Shown: positions 1 through 12,836 of the stretch, piece after piece
Numbering within the stretch: the first letter of the stretch is position 1
Layout of the letters: every line of letters begins with the position of its first letter
From: Paragyromitra xinjiangensis
Taxonomy: Eukaryota; Ascomycota; Pezizomycetes; Pezizales; Discinaceae
Assembly: GCA_038503065.1 (NCBI GenBank)
Contig: JBCAMK010000003.1
Span: 1,612,001-1,676,000 of the forward strand
Direction of reading: 5' to 3'
DNA: 64,000 nucleotides
Notes under the pieces: generated by a model
The model's database searches: none
What the model was told of the DNA's origin: nothing
What the model saw: only the letters and a program-made list of their open reading frames with translations
Translations under genes and position numbers: made by a program

Positions 1-2224
1 CGAGCGAGACTCGCTGATCGGTAGCTAGTACGGGATCCACGGCGCTGCGAACCCGGTTCACGGTCGTGTAGAGTAAAGAGAATATGATGATGGCATGTGC
101 CGGAAATGATACGGTGCTATTCAGAATATCAACCACGGATTCGTCGTTGAGAAGTCTCAAAAAAGTAACGGTTGATACACGAATTTGCACTCGGACCGGC
201 AGAGACAGAAAGATAGTTGAATGCAGACGCGTGCAGGCAACCAGGCCATTATATCATGACGTCTGGCTGCGAGAGCTCAATCGTGAGATGCCCTTGGCGC
301 AATTTTGCGCAAGGACAGCTCAACCCCTCCGTTTTCCCATTTCCCCGCGCTGCGTTCGCCAACAAACGTTTTGTATCAAAGTATTTTTTTTTTTCTCAAT
401 CTCTCGCAAATCTTTGTCCTTGTTGGCTCCTACGTGGCAGCCTTTCTCTCCGATAGAAATCCTGACTTGGGGGCTTAGGGCAGTGTTGGTTGGATTGAGT
501 GAGGCGTATTCACTTGTCAGGGCTGCGTGTTAGCACTGTTGCACAGGTCTGGCCTGCCTGCCTTACGACAAAGAAGGCCATCTGAAACTGGCACGATCTG
601 TTTCCCGTCCGCATAGAAATAGTAATGAATATTTTTCGCTTGGGGTTCGATCTTGGCTTATTTGGAGGGCAACAACGCACGAGAAAAAAAGTCAGTTTTT
701 TTTGACTGAGAAGAGGGAGACTTGTACTCAAGGCAAAGCTACATGTATGTAGTCCACATGCTGGGGAGGTTTGTTAGCTGATGAGTTGAGGAGCTGGAAT
801 GACGTGCGCCTGACAAATGAGCTGAAGGTAGGAAGAGAAGAAGGGAAGGAAGTGGAAGACATCTGACATGTCTCTCTTTCTCTGGGCTTCGTTTGCCAGC
901 AGTCGGTGAATGAATTCCCCGAATTTATAATTTATTGATTATTATTTATGTGTTTTGTTCGCTCTCACATTTTCCCTTTGGGATTGTTCAAGGGTGTTGC
1001 GCGGTATTCCGGGTGTCTTGTTCCTTTTAAACTTTCCTGTAAATTAAAGTTCCCAGGGCCAAGTGTGGATAGCCCAAGCTCGGCCAGTCAACGACGAAGA
1101 ATTCCATTATTATTATCATCATCATCATTCTTATGAGATACAGAACTAGTAGTCTTTTGTCTTTCCGAACCTGTCCGCACAAAGGTCCTTATTACTCACA
1201 AATTATATTGAGGTAGGACGTTAACCTGTGGCACGGGGTTAGGGCGGACAGGGCGAGAGGGAGACTGAGAGCGTCATTCTCAGTCAGTCAGTTGGTCAGT
1301 CAGTCAGTCAGGCAGGCATTCCATTCCGTTAACAACCGCATCATCTGTTCGCTGCTGCTGCTGCTGCCGCTGCTTGGTCTTCTCTGGACTTCTCTCAACG
1401 TTCTGCTTCGCTTGTATACCTATACCTATTATTGGGGAGTTTTAAAGAAACCCTTGAGCGAGTACCTACCAGCGAAGAGTTGCACAGCTCCTTCGAAGCG
1501 ACAAGTACCCTGCATTTTTGTGGCGTCCAGAACTGTGTCGTGCAGATCTTTCTTTGCACACTGGTTAACCCCCCGCTGTTCCCAACTTCCCAACGAGGAC
1601 CCTGAGTAAAACCGTCTTAACGCCTGTCGTCAACTGAGCTTCTTTAAACCCTTCAGTAGGGGCCTCCCAGGGGAATCTACTTTATTCGTTTCGACAAGTC
1701 TTACACCGAAAAGAAAAGAAAAGAGAGAGAAAAAAAGTAGCAAAAGAGCCTCCTTACTCTTTCTCGGTACTGTTACTTTTAAGCTGCTGCAGATTGAATC
1801 TGCCAGCCTGGGACCAACTCTTTCGACATTCAATTGTTGTATGAACATTGAAGGGACGTAAAGGGCTGCACCCACAGTCACTACTCAGGCACCGCGAGCA
1901 ACCACACCCCACAGAAACATCCCGCCAATCCGCCCCACCACCCACCTCAATCTAGGACACCACCATATCCTTTCCTCCACTATACTACGGTTTCCTCATT
2001 CCCTCCCCCCATTCCCTCCCTCCCTTCCTCTCATACTCACACACATACACACCCTCTGTACCTCACCGTTACCTCCCTCGTACCAACCATTCGCTGCAGT
2101 AATATCAATACTCTTCCTCGCTTCTTTGTCTCCTTCGCACGCGCTCATATCTCGCTGCGCCTGCTTCCTTCTTCCTTCCACACCACACTCCCCCGCCCAT
2201 TCTGTCCTGCGAGACAGACGTTTG
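1..2224. other. Upstream intergenic region with simple repeats
   Basis: No coding region is supported here; open frames are short and lack recognisable domains or splice structure. The stretch holds several short microsatellites (CAGT units near 1281-1311, ATC units near 1105-1129, CTG units near 1351-1373) and, from about 1960 to 2200, a strongly pyrimidine-rich C/T tract that looks like the leader or core promoter of the gene starting at 2225, as is common in filamentous ascomycetes. Confidence 0.5.
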
Positions 2225-3010
2225 ATGTCAACTCCTGTCTCTCCTGAACCATATACACCGATAACTTATACAACCATGGTCGAAGATCAGGCTCGCAAGA
2301 AATGGAGGTCAGAGCTCACGAACCCGAAACGCCGTGAACGCAAGGCCAGCTTCAGACTTCGGCCTTCTCTGAATTCGAAAGTCAACGGTCAGCCTTCACT
2401 GCTTTCTCGTCGTGCTGAAGCCAATGCCATGACTATCGAGGCTTCGAACACCCATACCCTCTTCCCGCATTCGTCGAATACCATAGATTTGGTTACCCCA
2501 GAGCCTCCATACCTTACTTCACCACCAAAGTCCTCTGGCTCGATGCCATCGGCAGCCATGGACTCTGGTTATTTCAGCGGCCCGCCTTCGGCCTCTAAGC
2601 TTACCCTTTCCCCCGAGCGTGCATCTTCTACCTCTCGCACTACCACAACCGCCTACATTCAGCCGGCTCCTACAGCCGGCCTCTCCTCTACCATCTCCGA
2701 CTACCGATCTGGGATGCACAATAAACTTGAATCTCAATTCTATAAAAAGGTTGTGAAGAAAGAGTTCGTACATGACTCTCTGAAGGCACTCGAGGATCTG
2801 CGACCAGTTATGCGCCAAATGCTTGAGAAGCCAGAAGACCGACCCACGGAGCCGAAGTTCTACCTTATTTTAAATTACAAATCTGGGTCGATTAGAGGCG
2901 AGAAACGAATGGTCAAGAAGCCGCGTAGGAGAGCTGGCCACAGAGTCATCATGGGTGGTTCCCCAGAACAAATGGTGTATTACTTTGGACCAAAGGTCGG
3001 CTACAACTAA
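2225..3010 (+). CDS. Uncharacterised basic, disordered protein (261 aa, intronless)
   Basis: A single open frame without introns. I chose the ATG at 2225 because it follows the pyrimidine-rich leader; the frame remains open upstream to 2126, but that part looks like translated 5' UTR. I do not recognise the family. The first two thirds are Ser/Thr/Pro-rich and probably disordered, with phosphosite-like SP/TP motifs (PVSPEPYTP, TPEPPYLTSPP). The C-terminal third is more ordered and basic (QFYKKVVKKEFVHDSLKALEDL, residues about 170-190), then a Lys/Arg cluster (KRMVKKPRRRAGHR) that could be a nuclear localisation signal, ending GPKVGYN. It stands alone between gene-poor flanks and is followed by a T-rich 3' region. 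Composition and good codon openness argue for a real gene, but no function can be stated. Confidence 0.6.
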   Translation: MSTPVSPEPYTPITYTTMVEDQARKKWRSELTNPKRRERKASFRLRPSLNSKVNGQPSLLSRRAEANAMTIEASNTHTLFPHSSNTIDLVTPEPPYLTSPPKSSGSMPSAAMDSGYFSGPPSASKLTLSPERASSTSRTTTTAYIQPAPTAGLSSTISDYRSGMHNKLESQFYKKVVKKEFVHDSLKALEDLRPVMRQMLEKPEDRPTEPKFYLILNYKSGSIRGEKRMVKKPRRRAGHRVIMGGSPEQMVYYFGPKVGYN

Positions 3011-4837
3011 GAAAAAGAAAAAGAGGAAGAAACGGATGAACTCGGCGACTACACTATACATTTCTTCTATAACATTTCTTGCGGGCACAGCACGGCACTC
3101 GGAGTTTAAATGGCGATGTTTGGGTTACGATACGGTGGAGTTTTCGAACAAAATAATGTATTATGAATGGAACTCGAGGACCGAGGATACAACCTCAACG
3201 GAAAGAACGGTGGGCGTGAGAATAGGTTCTTTCTTTTGATTCTGGCGCGGATCGGTTTTGTGCTTGATGCATATATTTTTTTTCTCTTATTTCTTCATCA
3301 TTGGGTTATCTGGTGTTTCCAAAATGCTTTTTTTTTTACTTTCACCCTTTGCTTCTACTTTCATTCCCCGCTTTTCTTATGTCTCTGGAGTACTACGGCG
3401 CTGTACGGTAGCTAGATCGATCGGGTTATAGAGGAGGTGGAATTGGCTGTTCTGGCGGTGTACTGGGCCGGGTCTCTTTTCTGGGTCTTTCCTTCACTGT
3501 AAATTTGGTCTCTTGGGGGTCAACTTTTGTGTACAAACCGGATGGCTACGGGTGTTATTCTTTTTTTTTTCGGATGCCTTACTGTACTTAGTTTTTTCCT
3601 TTATCATCACCACTGGACTTCCTTTATTTCTTTCTGGGGCTTATTCTGGGGGTTTTCTTCTTGGTTCCTCGTTTATTGCTTTTCATTTATTTTCTTTTTC
3701 GGCCTTTCGTGTAAAATCTGGGCGCGGGGAAGCCGATCCTTTGTGTGATCACGCGGGGCCGGACCGGGCCTCCACGCCTATCCTCTTTCTATCCTTCATC
3801 TTCTGTAGTGTATGTACTCTACATCCGCGGCTGGCGCAAAACCTCGGGGTCGAGGCCCCCTGAAAAGGAATATCATTTATTACCAATAAGTTTGTTCGTA
3901 TATATGGACTGGAGGGAATCCTTTCGGCTACACTCTAGGTATCATGTTGTGTGTCTACTCCACAGGAAGAACGGGTCGTTTTCTTATTCACTGGCATGAA
4001 GTCGTGCGGCCTATTCGTCAGGGACTCATGTTGTGGTGAGGCTCTAGGAAGCAGAGAGGGTAAGTTACTGCCAATGTCAATCCTTTTCTGTGCTCCGGCC
4101 CGGCGTCCGCCCCCAGATCTTGTATTACAGGACACATCAACACGCAATCCCATCCCGGGACGTTAAAGAAATTCCGGGACAATATACCGAGCGCAGGAAC
4201 ACCTGGGGTAGTGGTGAAGCGTTAATTCAATACACACACACTATGGCCGGAATTTTGGAGGGATATTATTACGGTTGATTAAATAGCTCCGGACAAAGGG
4301 CACAAATTCCTTCTTAGTCTACTCCAGATCAGCCGGCAAGGGCGTTGCTATATAGCTGCGACGTATGCCTCGGAACTTGAGGTACGGGTAAAGATCAATG
4401 GATCATGCGCGCTGTTGCTGATCTAGCCCTTGTTCGACCAAACGGGGGCACCGCTTTGCTCCGAGTTAACGACACGGATTTTTTCCCATGAACAGATAAC
4501 CGAAGGAAATAATTTACAAAAGCCTCGACATCGAACTTCATTTATGAGTTTATCTTGCTCGGAATCTTTGGGAGCTTATTGTACAACTTAAAGGAAGGTA
4601 GAGACGGGTATGGAGGGTTTTGGCGAGCTTATGTCGCGCCTGACGCTTTGGGAAGCGTGTACCAGCTGAGCTCTCTCTTGTGTTCGGCCACTAGGCCTAA
4701 GGAATAGATAAACTATTTTACAGATTTCCTGATCCTAGAAGCAGGCTTTTCGGATTAGAGGGCCGCTTATATGCTCCATTCGGTAGACCATCGCCATTCT
4801 TCTCAAAGGAAGATTATTTTGGAACCCTGAAGACACG

Positions 4838-4857
4838 AGATCTAGATCTGACGTCAG
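4838..4857. promoter_or_regulatory. Overlapping palindromes including a CRE/AP-1-like TGACGTCA
   Basis: The palindrome agatctagatct (4838-4849) overlaps ctgacgtcag (4848-4857), which contains the perfect 8-bp CRE-type core TGACGTCA at 4849-4856. The site lies about 490 bp upstream of the DJ-1 start codon. Fungal bZIP factors (ATF/CREB and AP-1-like) bind such cores and DJ-1 genes are often stress induced, so a regulatory role is a reasonable but untested inference. A single 8-mer can occur by chance. Confidence 0.3.
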
Positions 4858-4887
4858 GTGTCAGAAGCTGAGGATAAGGAGTTTCTG

Positions 4888-4911
4888 TGGCTGGCTGAGT
4901 TCAGCCAGCCA
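4888..4911. repeat. Perfect 11-bp inverted repeat with 2-nt spacer
   Basis: The arms TGGCTGGCTGA (4888-4898) and TCAGCCAGCCA (4901-4911) are exactly complementary and separated by GT. Such a tight GC-rich foldback could extrude in DNA or be a palindromic protein-binding site. It sits 50 bp beyond the CRE-like palindrome in the presumed promoter of the DJ-1 gene. No run of T follows it, so it does not resemble a terminator. Confidence 0.4.
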
Positions 4912-5348
4912 TGGGCTTGCAAGCGAGAGGATTGAGTTCAGATTACGGCCAATTTAGGGTTAAATAGGGTTTCAACTTTCTGGTGTTGGAATGCACTGAA
5001 GTTGAGACGAGCTGTCACGGACAAGTGGGATTTCAAGGATGTGATTGATTAGTTATGGATATCGACGACCCTTAAGAGTGGTTTCCCAATTCGCATTCCA
5101 TTGTTTGGGAGATGGATTTCGTGGTTCTTGCAACTCAAGCTATTACTGCACCTTGGTCGGCTAGGGGGACATGTGGTCATGGTGTATCACTCGTGACACG
5201 ATGTCTCGCTTAGGGTGTTATGACGTTATGTCTTGGCAACGATTTCAAGCCTCAACTCTATTCCCCGCAAGGCCTGCACAGAATGGTTGTCTCTAACAAC
5301 CTTGTTTGTTAAAAAACACACGATATATCTTAAGAAAATACGTCAGTT

Positions 5349-6311
5349 ATGCCGTCTGCACTCATCCTTGTGGCTAATGGGTCTGAGGAAATCGAGTTCG
5401 TCACTGTTTATGATGGTAAGGCGACCATCTAGCCACGAGCTCAGACGAACTAACCTCACTGCGTGCAGTTCTCGCAAGAGCTGGGTTTCAAGTTCGATCT
5501 GTGGGTGTCAAGCTAGGCGATAAGCAATATGCTACGTACGTTGTTCCATGGCTAGATCTTGATTAGTAGGAAAGTTTAAAGGTTTAACGTTTCAATGAAT
5601 GACAGCTTGTCGAGAGGTGTCAAAATCATCCCAGATGAGAAAGAGTTGGACCATAGCTTCGAAACGGTATGCAAATCAACTTTAACGCAAATCGATGAAC
5701 TAATATGTCGATACAGCCAGATGTTCTTGTTCTTCCCGGCGGTGGCCCAGGTTCAAAGACATTCTCGGAGGACAAAACTACCCTTGACTTCATAAACCAT
5801 TGCCGAAGCAATAACGTATGGATAGCATGCGTATGTGCAGCTACTACGTACGTATAATCTATCTCTGGTTGTTACAACAAATGGTTAGGCTAACAACGAG
5901 TTTACCAAGCGCTCTCGTGGCTGCAACTCCCTCGGATGGAAGAAAGGTGAAGGTTACGAGCCATCCTAGTGTCAAGGATGCTATAGTAGCAAAAGGATGG
6001 GAATATTCTGACGAAAGGGTAGTCGTTGACGGGAATGTGATAACCTCACGCGGGTGGGTTTTATTTAACACCCACCATTAGAAGCTTCCGACACGGAGAT
6101 TTGTGATAACCAGTGCGGGCGACTAACATGATTACGGTCGTTGATCTCCTTTATAGACCGGGTACTTCGCTCTTGTGGGCGTTGACAATTGTCGAGTTGC
6201 TTTGCGGAAAGGAAACGAGAGATGTAAGTTAAACCTCGCTCTTCGTCACTATCACCACGCTCCCAACTAGCAATATAGATCGATGATGCTAAGCCAGCTG
6301 CAGCAAGTTGA
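5349..6311 (+). CDS. DJ-1/PfpI (PARK7-type) protein, glyoxalase III-like
   Basis: Seven exons: 5349-5415, 5469-5535, 5606-5666, 5717-5847, 5910-6053, 6157-6223, 6279-6311. They join in phase to a 189-residue protein, the same length as human DJ-1. The N-terminus [14 protein letters not shown] carries the conserved acidic residue (Glu16). The stretch VCAATTAL contains the nucleophilic-elbow cysteine (Cys105), and VTSHPSVKD and [15 protein letters not shown] are diagnostic of the family. Family members act as glutathione-independent glyoxalases (methylglyoxal to lactate), deglycases or redox-responsive chaperones in the cytosol; which activity applies here cannot be read from sequence. All introns are 50-105 nt with GT-AG ends and several show CTAAC-like branch points. 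The catalytic Glu/Cys pair is intact, so an active enzyme is expected. The gene is isolated between gene-poor regions. The last exon is the least certain part. Confidence 0.9.
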
Positions 6312-9240
6312 GGGCCCGATGATCACCGTTCCGGTATTGTAAAGAAAGAGATCTACAATTGGCAGGTCTATCGGAGGTTCCTAACTACCAAATCACATTG
6401 TTTAAAGATCCTACCATAAATACCAAACCGACGTTGAATTTCATGGCACTCGGCTAGTCCAAGCACTAGCAATGATAAATTAGGCAGAGGTTACCCGCTT
6501 AAGTTAAAATCATCAATTATCACTCGCAATGGTGGTAATGTCAACACTGGATCCCAGGATGGGGCTGATGCAATAGACCGGATAGTGAGAACCTCTCCGA
6601 GTGCTAGTTTATGTCATAATTTGAGGCTAGACCTTCATCCCTTGATCGAATCTTGGAAGGCAGCGAGGAGTCAGGCTCCGTTTGCCCCAGACCGCACTCC
6701 AGAATAGGCGCCTAACCCCCTTGACCAGGCTTATCTGGTTCGGCCGATTTAGCAAGAAGGAACCAACATTAGGCCATTGCAACCATATCGGTGGCGAATA
6801 TTTCGTGTGGGCCCCGAGATATATGCATTAACTGCTGCGCCGCAAAGCCTTGCCAAAAGATTGCACTCATACATGCACTTCAAGCAAGATAACATACTTT
6901 CCCTACCCACTGGAGCCTAACCGACACGCATAGTCAAGATCAGGCCCAAGGAAAAACGAAATACCCTCACCCCCCTTAGCAGCTGAAATTGCCCGTGAGC
7001 TTGCTTATATATGCCGTAGTTTTTCGTATACGCCTTGTGGCAAACCCCAATTATTCTTACAAATCTATCATCAATCGAGAGACTCTGAGGATGATAAATG
7101 GTGTGAAATTCGTGGCGGTCAGTGTTGCCTCTAAAAGAGGCGATTCTTCCGGCTGCATATCTATCGATAAATCAAATAAACATTTGCGGGCTTGTAGACG
7201 AGCCTTAGGCGCCTAGAAAAGCATTTACCACCTTTTGAACCAATTCAGAGAAACCTCGCCACGATAAAGGACCTTGCGAATATTTGAGAACTGGGATGGA
7301 CCGCTTTAGGGAGCTGAAAAATCGGAATGAGTATCAGCGCCCAAGGTTGATCCAGATATCTTGCTAATACCCCCAAATGACCACAAAAGAGGAACTCCTC
7401 GAGAAAATACCTCGTTCAAAGCACAATAATCTCATATAAAAGCCTTCCAACCTTGCCTTGGGTTGGGTTTTGCTTCCTAAATGGCCCCTTTTCTCGTCAG
7501 GCCGCTCACATGCATAGGGAACTGCGTGTGGGCCCCGGGGGGGGGGGGGAATCAAAAAACTAACTCAGCTGCTTCTGAAGGCAATATCGAGGAGCGTTAA
7601 CTAATGTTTAATGAAGTGGGCCACTTTCGGCTGGTATAGTACAAAGACACTGCTAGGGAAATGCACATAAATTGCGGCAACGTATATTTGTTGGAGCTAC
7701 AGGGATATCTAAGAAACACTATTGAATGGAGGATGTGGAAGACGGTACCTATAATAAACTACATACAGCCACATATTTAGAGATGACCTGAAATAGCCCG
7801 GAGCCGAGTGATATTGGATGATTACTATAAAACACTCAAAAATGCCTAGAGGTATGAGATTCAATTAACATGATAAACCACCTATGTAATTTAAACGTGA
7901 CTCGCCTAGATATTGGTCTTCAGAGAATAAATCTATACAAGCAAGTCCCCGCAAAACTTCAACCTGCATGCAGTCATCAACTCTAACTATACATAGGGTA
8001 ACTCATAGTTAGGTCCAGAAACTAATTACCCAACCAACTGCCCCTGGGAGCCTAGGCCTCCTGGACACGCTACGAGGGGTCTGAAAATACTTCACTTAAC
8101 CCTTAACTTCAGCGGACCCTTGTTGGCGAGAACGAGTTAGAGGATCCCGATAACGGACAAGACTGAATATTATGCCTTAATCCACAATTCATCCATCATG
8201 AATGATTTAGAATAGCCTTCGGGCAGCGCAGGCGTTGATAATAATGAAGTTGGGTAATCGATAACCACACCATCGAGAGATCCATTAGCTGCTGTCATTT
8301 TTCGATACTGATAGATACTGCAAGTTATGGACTCTCACTGGCACCTCCAAACTTTACTGGTGCAAGGTTCTGGATAAAGTTAGGTTAGAGGGAGAGCATT
8401 CCGGTAAAAGAGCTAAAAGCGCAATTCATAGATGCAAGAATAAGACAATCGTGTGTAAAACCACCCCCACTGTGCCTTAGATAAACACATCGTTTTACTC
8501 CTTATTCACCCTCAGTGAATATTTCCTTGTAGTGTTTGGCTTATAGGACTCTATATGCAGACGAAGTAACTCGTCCCCGTGGCACAAAAGTGTGGAGCCC
8601 TGTTATGGAAGATATTCAACTCAACTCAAATCACCAAGGGAGTTTGTTTCATATTCTTCCCCGCCCTGCATGAGGATAACGTATAAAGCAGGTACTAGCC
8701 GGAAAATTTTTTGCCGAATAATTCTCATGCGCCAATACCATCCGAACTCTCACTATCGAGTGACAACAAGTCTGCCGTTCAAAAGCCTACGCGCTCACGC
8801 TCATACTCGTGCGCCGCCTCTGCCGAAAAAAAGTCATAATCTGTAGAGACCTCATGGACATAAAATGGCACACTCATACTACCACAACACGTTTCTAGGT
8901 TAATCAGTGCCCATGCTCTTTGCACTGGCTTTTGTTCTGTTTGTTCTGCTTTGCCCCATTAGCCTCCATATACGGAGAAAAGGTAGCTCCAAATTTGAGA
9001 GACACATGCCTTCAGCCGATGGGGTGAGTGGTGTTTATAGGCCCATTGGTGGAGTCATTCAAGCGAACAAGACTGGTTACATTTGATGGTTCCCGAATAG
9101 CTTCTGACCGCATGCTGGCTTCAATGTCTCCTCCATATTATACCCCAAAAAATTTGCCGATTGGCCTTGCTAATTGATCACAAAGATTACTATTACTACT
9201 CAAGAATCTAGACTTGTCTTGACCATCTATCGGTATAGAT

Positions 9241-9269
9241 ATTTCGCCTTTATTCGCCTTTATTCGCCT
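9241..9269. repeat. Short tandem repeat, 10-bp unit
   Basis: The unit TATTCGCCTT (or its first nine bases) is repeated about three times in tandem. It is too short to interpret beyond a local minisatellite in the gene desert. Confidence 0.6.
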
Positions 9270-11770
9270 CGTATTACTCTCACTTACGCTAGAACTATTG
9301 CATCATGCGGAGGCCTCATTGGATAATAGCCCCTGAAAAATCTCACGAATGAAGTTAAGATAAAGACATGATTCTAAGAGTGGAGTCTAAGAGCGGAGAA
9401 TCAGATAACTTTTTATATCTTCCACCCTACTTAATTGGTAGCCAAGAGATTATTTTCGCCATACACCTGTTGCCATACCACGAAGCCGGTAACGATTGGC
9501 AATGCTCTAATATACCATGACTGCATATGTATGCTTGAGCAACACGTGGGCACATCCAGAATCGGTTCAAGAACATGCTCTGCGCGTTATGAATCCACCT
9601 GTGCGACATCGCGCACGGAGGATGAGACAGCCAAAACTTGAACAAAGTAAGGCAAAATACACTCCATAACAACAGTAGTAGCTCAACTCAAAAAAACAAG
9701 ATTAAAGCCTACAAGACGATATCCTGTATAACTCCCGAATGTGATATTGCCCAAAGACTACATGTACCTATTGCCGATAGGTGCTTGGTTGGCAAGCCTG
9801 AGCGCGAGAAAGAGAGGCATGAAAATGTGGCGAAAGAGTGGCGGCTGGTGGGTTTCATTGCCAGGTGAGTCTATCATTGGCCCTGAGATTTTTTACCACC
9901 CACCACTGTCTATCACCTCAGATCAAGCATAAGTGTCACTTTATCAGTTACCCCTCACTTACTGCTAATTTTGGGGCATGAGCAACAACTTTTTTCCCTC
10001 AAAGGTAGAGGGTGCGGCTCAAACCGGAGGATCGCCAAACCTCCAAACTCAAATTCAACCTCATATCATGGCCCCCATGAGAAACCACCAAAAAACCGCC
10101 GTTGATCTTGGCTCCTACCACCCCGAAGAGAAGTACCAGAGATTGGAAAATAGAGGAAGATGGATACACTAGATACTGGCAGTGATTCATCAAGAATAAG
10201 AGGGCAGAGGGAATATAAAGGAACGCGACTTGCAATCTAGATTAATGTAATATCGGAGGTGATCAAGGGGCTATCTTCAAATGTTTGTTATTGCTATTCC
10301 TTTCGTTCCGTTGTTTATTTTGGTTGGGATATATATCCTTGTGCCTTCTTTTCCTTATACCTGCACCTCGAACCATTTTAGAAGGGTAACCATATCCAGA
10401 ATTTAGGCCTTGCACTCTCATGCGGGTACCCTTGAAGTTCTTTGTTCGGCATTTTGAATGTTTCATTCAAAATTATGTGCCGAGTGATTACGATCAAAGG
10501 TTTCTGATAACGGCTGTGAAATGAATATTCAGCACAATGATACGAGATTGGTCGATATGCCTTGTTCCAAACCACCGGGGACGGTATTTGCTCCGACCCG
10601 CCCAGTAAACCGGGCGAGCCCCTATTAATTAATGACAGTGAGACAGAGGCACGTACTCTTAGCATATACTTTACAATGACTGAATATTCACGCAGATCGG
10701 CCGGCCTCGGAATACCCGACCTTGAAGGGTAGAGCAACTGAATGTCCGTGCGCGCCGTACAATGAGACAAGATATCTCGGCTATCTAGTTCTCTCCAGGA
10801 CCGAATATATTCGCAGAACAAAAACGCAATTCCCAGAAAATCTGTTGACGGCAAAGTGGCAGCCGAGACACAGTGGCTTTTTTTAGGTCTCACCACAGGC
10901 GAGAGCCAACACGGAATATTGCGCTAGATAGCCATTTTGGGGCAGCTTGGGATTGCGCAGCGAACAACGAACACTTTTTCGATGAGCGCTGGCCTGCATG
11001 CCCTACGCTTCACCTCCGGATCGATATGCTGCGACTGATCGCAGATGAAAAACTGATTCGATTTTAGCTTCGTTTCTTTCCGTTTCTCGCCAAAGAACGT
11101 TATCCCCCTTGAAGCGTTTGTATAACTTTGTACTCATCACGCCACCTCAAACAATTATTAGTCTCAACTCTGGAACCTCCAAAACACCCTATTCCCGGAG
11201 ACAAATATGTAATTATCTATCTTCCAAGCTTTGTGGGGTTCAAAAATATAAGCTTCCAGATCTGATCATACCGGAACCTATGGCCTAGTGAAACTGTGGG
11301 TTACCACTCCTTGGACGTGTTGCGAGTTGCGACCTGTGACCGATGGCGGAACCTGAGAGGATATTCAATATTCGATTACAAAGACCCGTAGCGCATGCAT
11401 GGGTCGAAGAAATATGGAAAAGATAAGTCGTCGACCATGTTACTGAGCTGTAACACACGGTGGCTTTTCCCCAGACTTCTGGGGAGTAATTTTTAGTGTT
11501 GCAACGTCCTTAATTATGAGAAACAATACTGGGATCCGCGAAGTAGCTTATTATTCCGATTAAAGTGCAGTTTATTCGATACTGTCAAGCAAACAAGCAA
11601 CAATACTGTCCAAAGCCTGTATTGTTGTTGACATCGCTTGCCGCTCAGCCTTATCCGGTCACGTAAATACCGTTAAATCTGTGCCGTTTGCACATATACA
11701 AATATGAGCACAGGGGATAAGTAGTAGATATATTCTTGGTAAAGCTGTTAGAAGTGAGTTATACATCTAA

Positions 11771-12836
11771 AGTAATAACACTGTGTCTGTCACCTATAGA
11801 GAACGCCAGCGTAAGCGGGCGCTGAGCCGAAACTCAAGCCGAGAATCAAATCTAAGCGAAAAGCGGCTCTCGCCATCTGGTTCCTGCAGGAGGGAAAAAC
11901 CATCGCTGTCGATCGTGGACATATGACGTCTAGAATAATTTAGGAACATACAAGCTTCGGGTAAATTTACGGAAGAAGTGGAAACCTAAGTTTCGAGAAT
12001 GGCCTGGCTCCTCCAACTTTCGTAACATATCGCATTCAGAACTGAGTCTTGGTACCTGGGGTATGACGTCGCTTAATTTCGCGAAAATTCCCGGTTTCTA
12101 TCTTTCCCCGTTGGCCGGATATCGGAATTAGAATTCCGCATCTGAGTTTAAGATGTTGAAAAACAACAATATGCTAGTACTTTAGGGTGGATCACGAGAA
12201 TGATGACATAAGGATATATCCCAGGCACGCGTCGAATGCTGGTAGAGAGGTCAACTGTTATGATCAGCAAACTTTATCCTTTGGTCAATTGCTAGATCCC
12301 TTGGCAGTTTGTTAAATTAGTTACACTATATGTGAGCTCCTCCTATACAACTCATCCACGAGGTTGAAGATGCGATTCCCAGGAGCGGTGTTGATGGAAG
12401 TGACTTCCGAGGTGACTGTGAACCGCGGTCAAGGGAGACGATTGGTGATCCATGCTTGTGGGTCCTTAGTGCTTTCCCTTTTAGAGCACAGCTTATATGC
12501 GGGATATACCGCTGTGACACGATAGGGATGCGGACTTATCGCGGATGGAAGAAGATAGAGAAGCGGAAGAGCGTGCACCCGATGATCGTGGATGCTGGGA
12601 AAGGATCATCTAAATTTAGGGTTGGCACGAGGGGATAAAGAGCTGGTATGAATATGCTGGCACCCCCTTGAGCACTTCAGCCGTTTGTTTCCTTGCAGCC
12701 CTTTACTTTGCTTGCTGGTATGCCAGAGGACTCATTTGAGAGGGGTTGGATAGACTTTCTCTCTCTGGTCAGTGAACCTGTGCTCAAGAGCAGCGGTGGT
12801 GGAGGATCTAACGATAGTCCATCAAATTTGCGGTGA
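11771..12836 (+). pseudogene. Possible decayed or unresolved multi-exon gene
   Basis: Several segments on this strand look coding. 11771-11926 is open and Arg/Ser-rich (motif RKRALSRNSSRES after an acceptor-like CACCTATAG). 12187-12314 is open (begins VDHENDDIRIYP). 12528-12617 reads DADLSRMEEDREAEERAP, but the frame has an in-frame TGA just upstream (12511-12513) and ends at TAA. 12699-12836 reads PFTLLAGMPEDSFERGWIDF and stops at TGA, and is preceded by a good 52-nt intron (GTATGA at 12647 to TTGCAG at 12698). I could not join these into one uninterrupted frame, which suggests a pseudogene, or a real gene whose splicing I misread. No family is recognised. Chance open frames in moderate-GC DNA remain a serious alternative. 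Confidence 0.25.

Larger units (their letters stand above)
3011..5348. other. Intergenic region between the 2.2-kb gene and the DJ-1 gene
   Basis: The first kilobase is very T-rich and probably contains the 3' UTR of the upstream gene. No coding region is supported; open frames are under 120 codons and hydrophobic only because of T-tracts. The last 500 bases hold overlapping palindromes (4838-4857) and a short perfect hairpin (4888-4911), listed separately, and form the presumed promoter of the DJ-1 gene. Confidence 0.5.

Noticed and set aside
10378..10896. 172-codon minus-strand open frame in the desert
   Set aside because: No recognisable motif and unremarkable composition; ribosomal RNA was considered because of GC-rich patches, but nothing matched.
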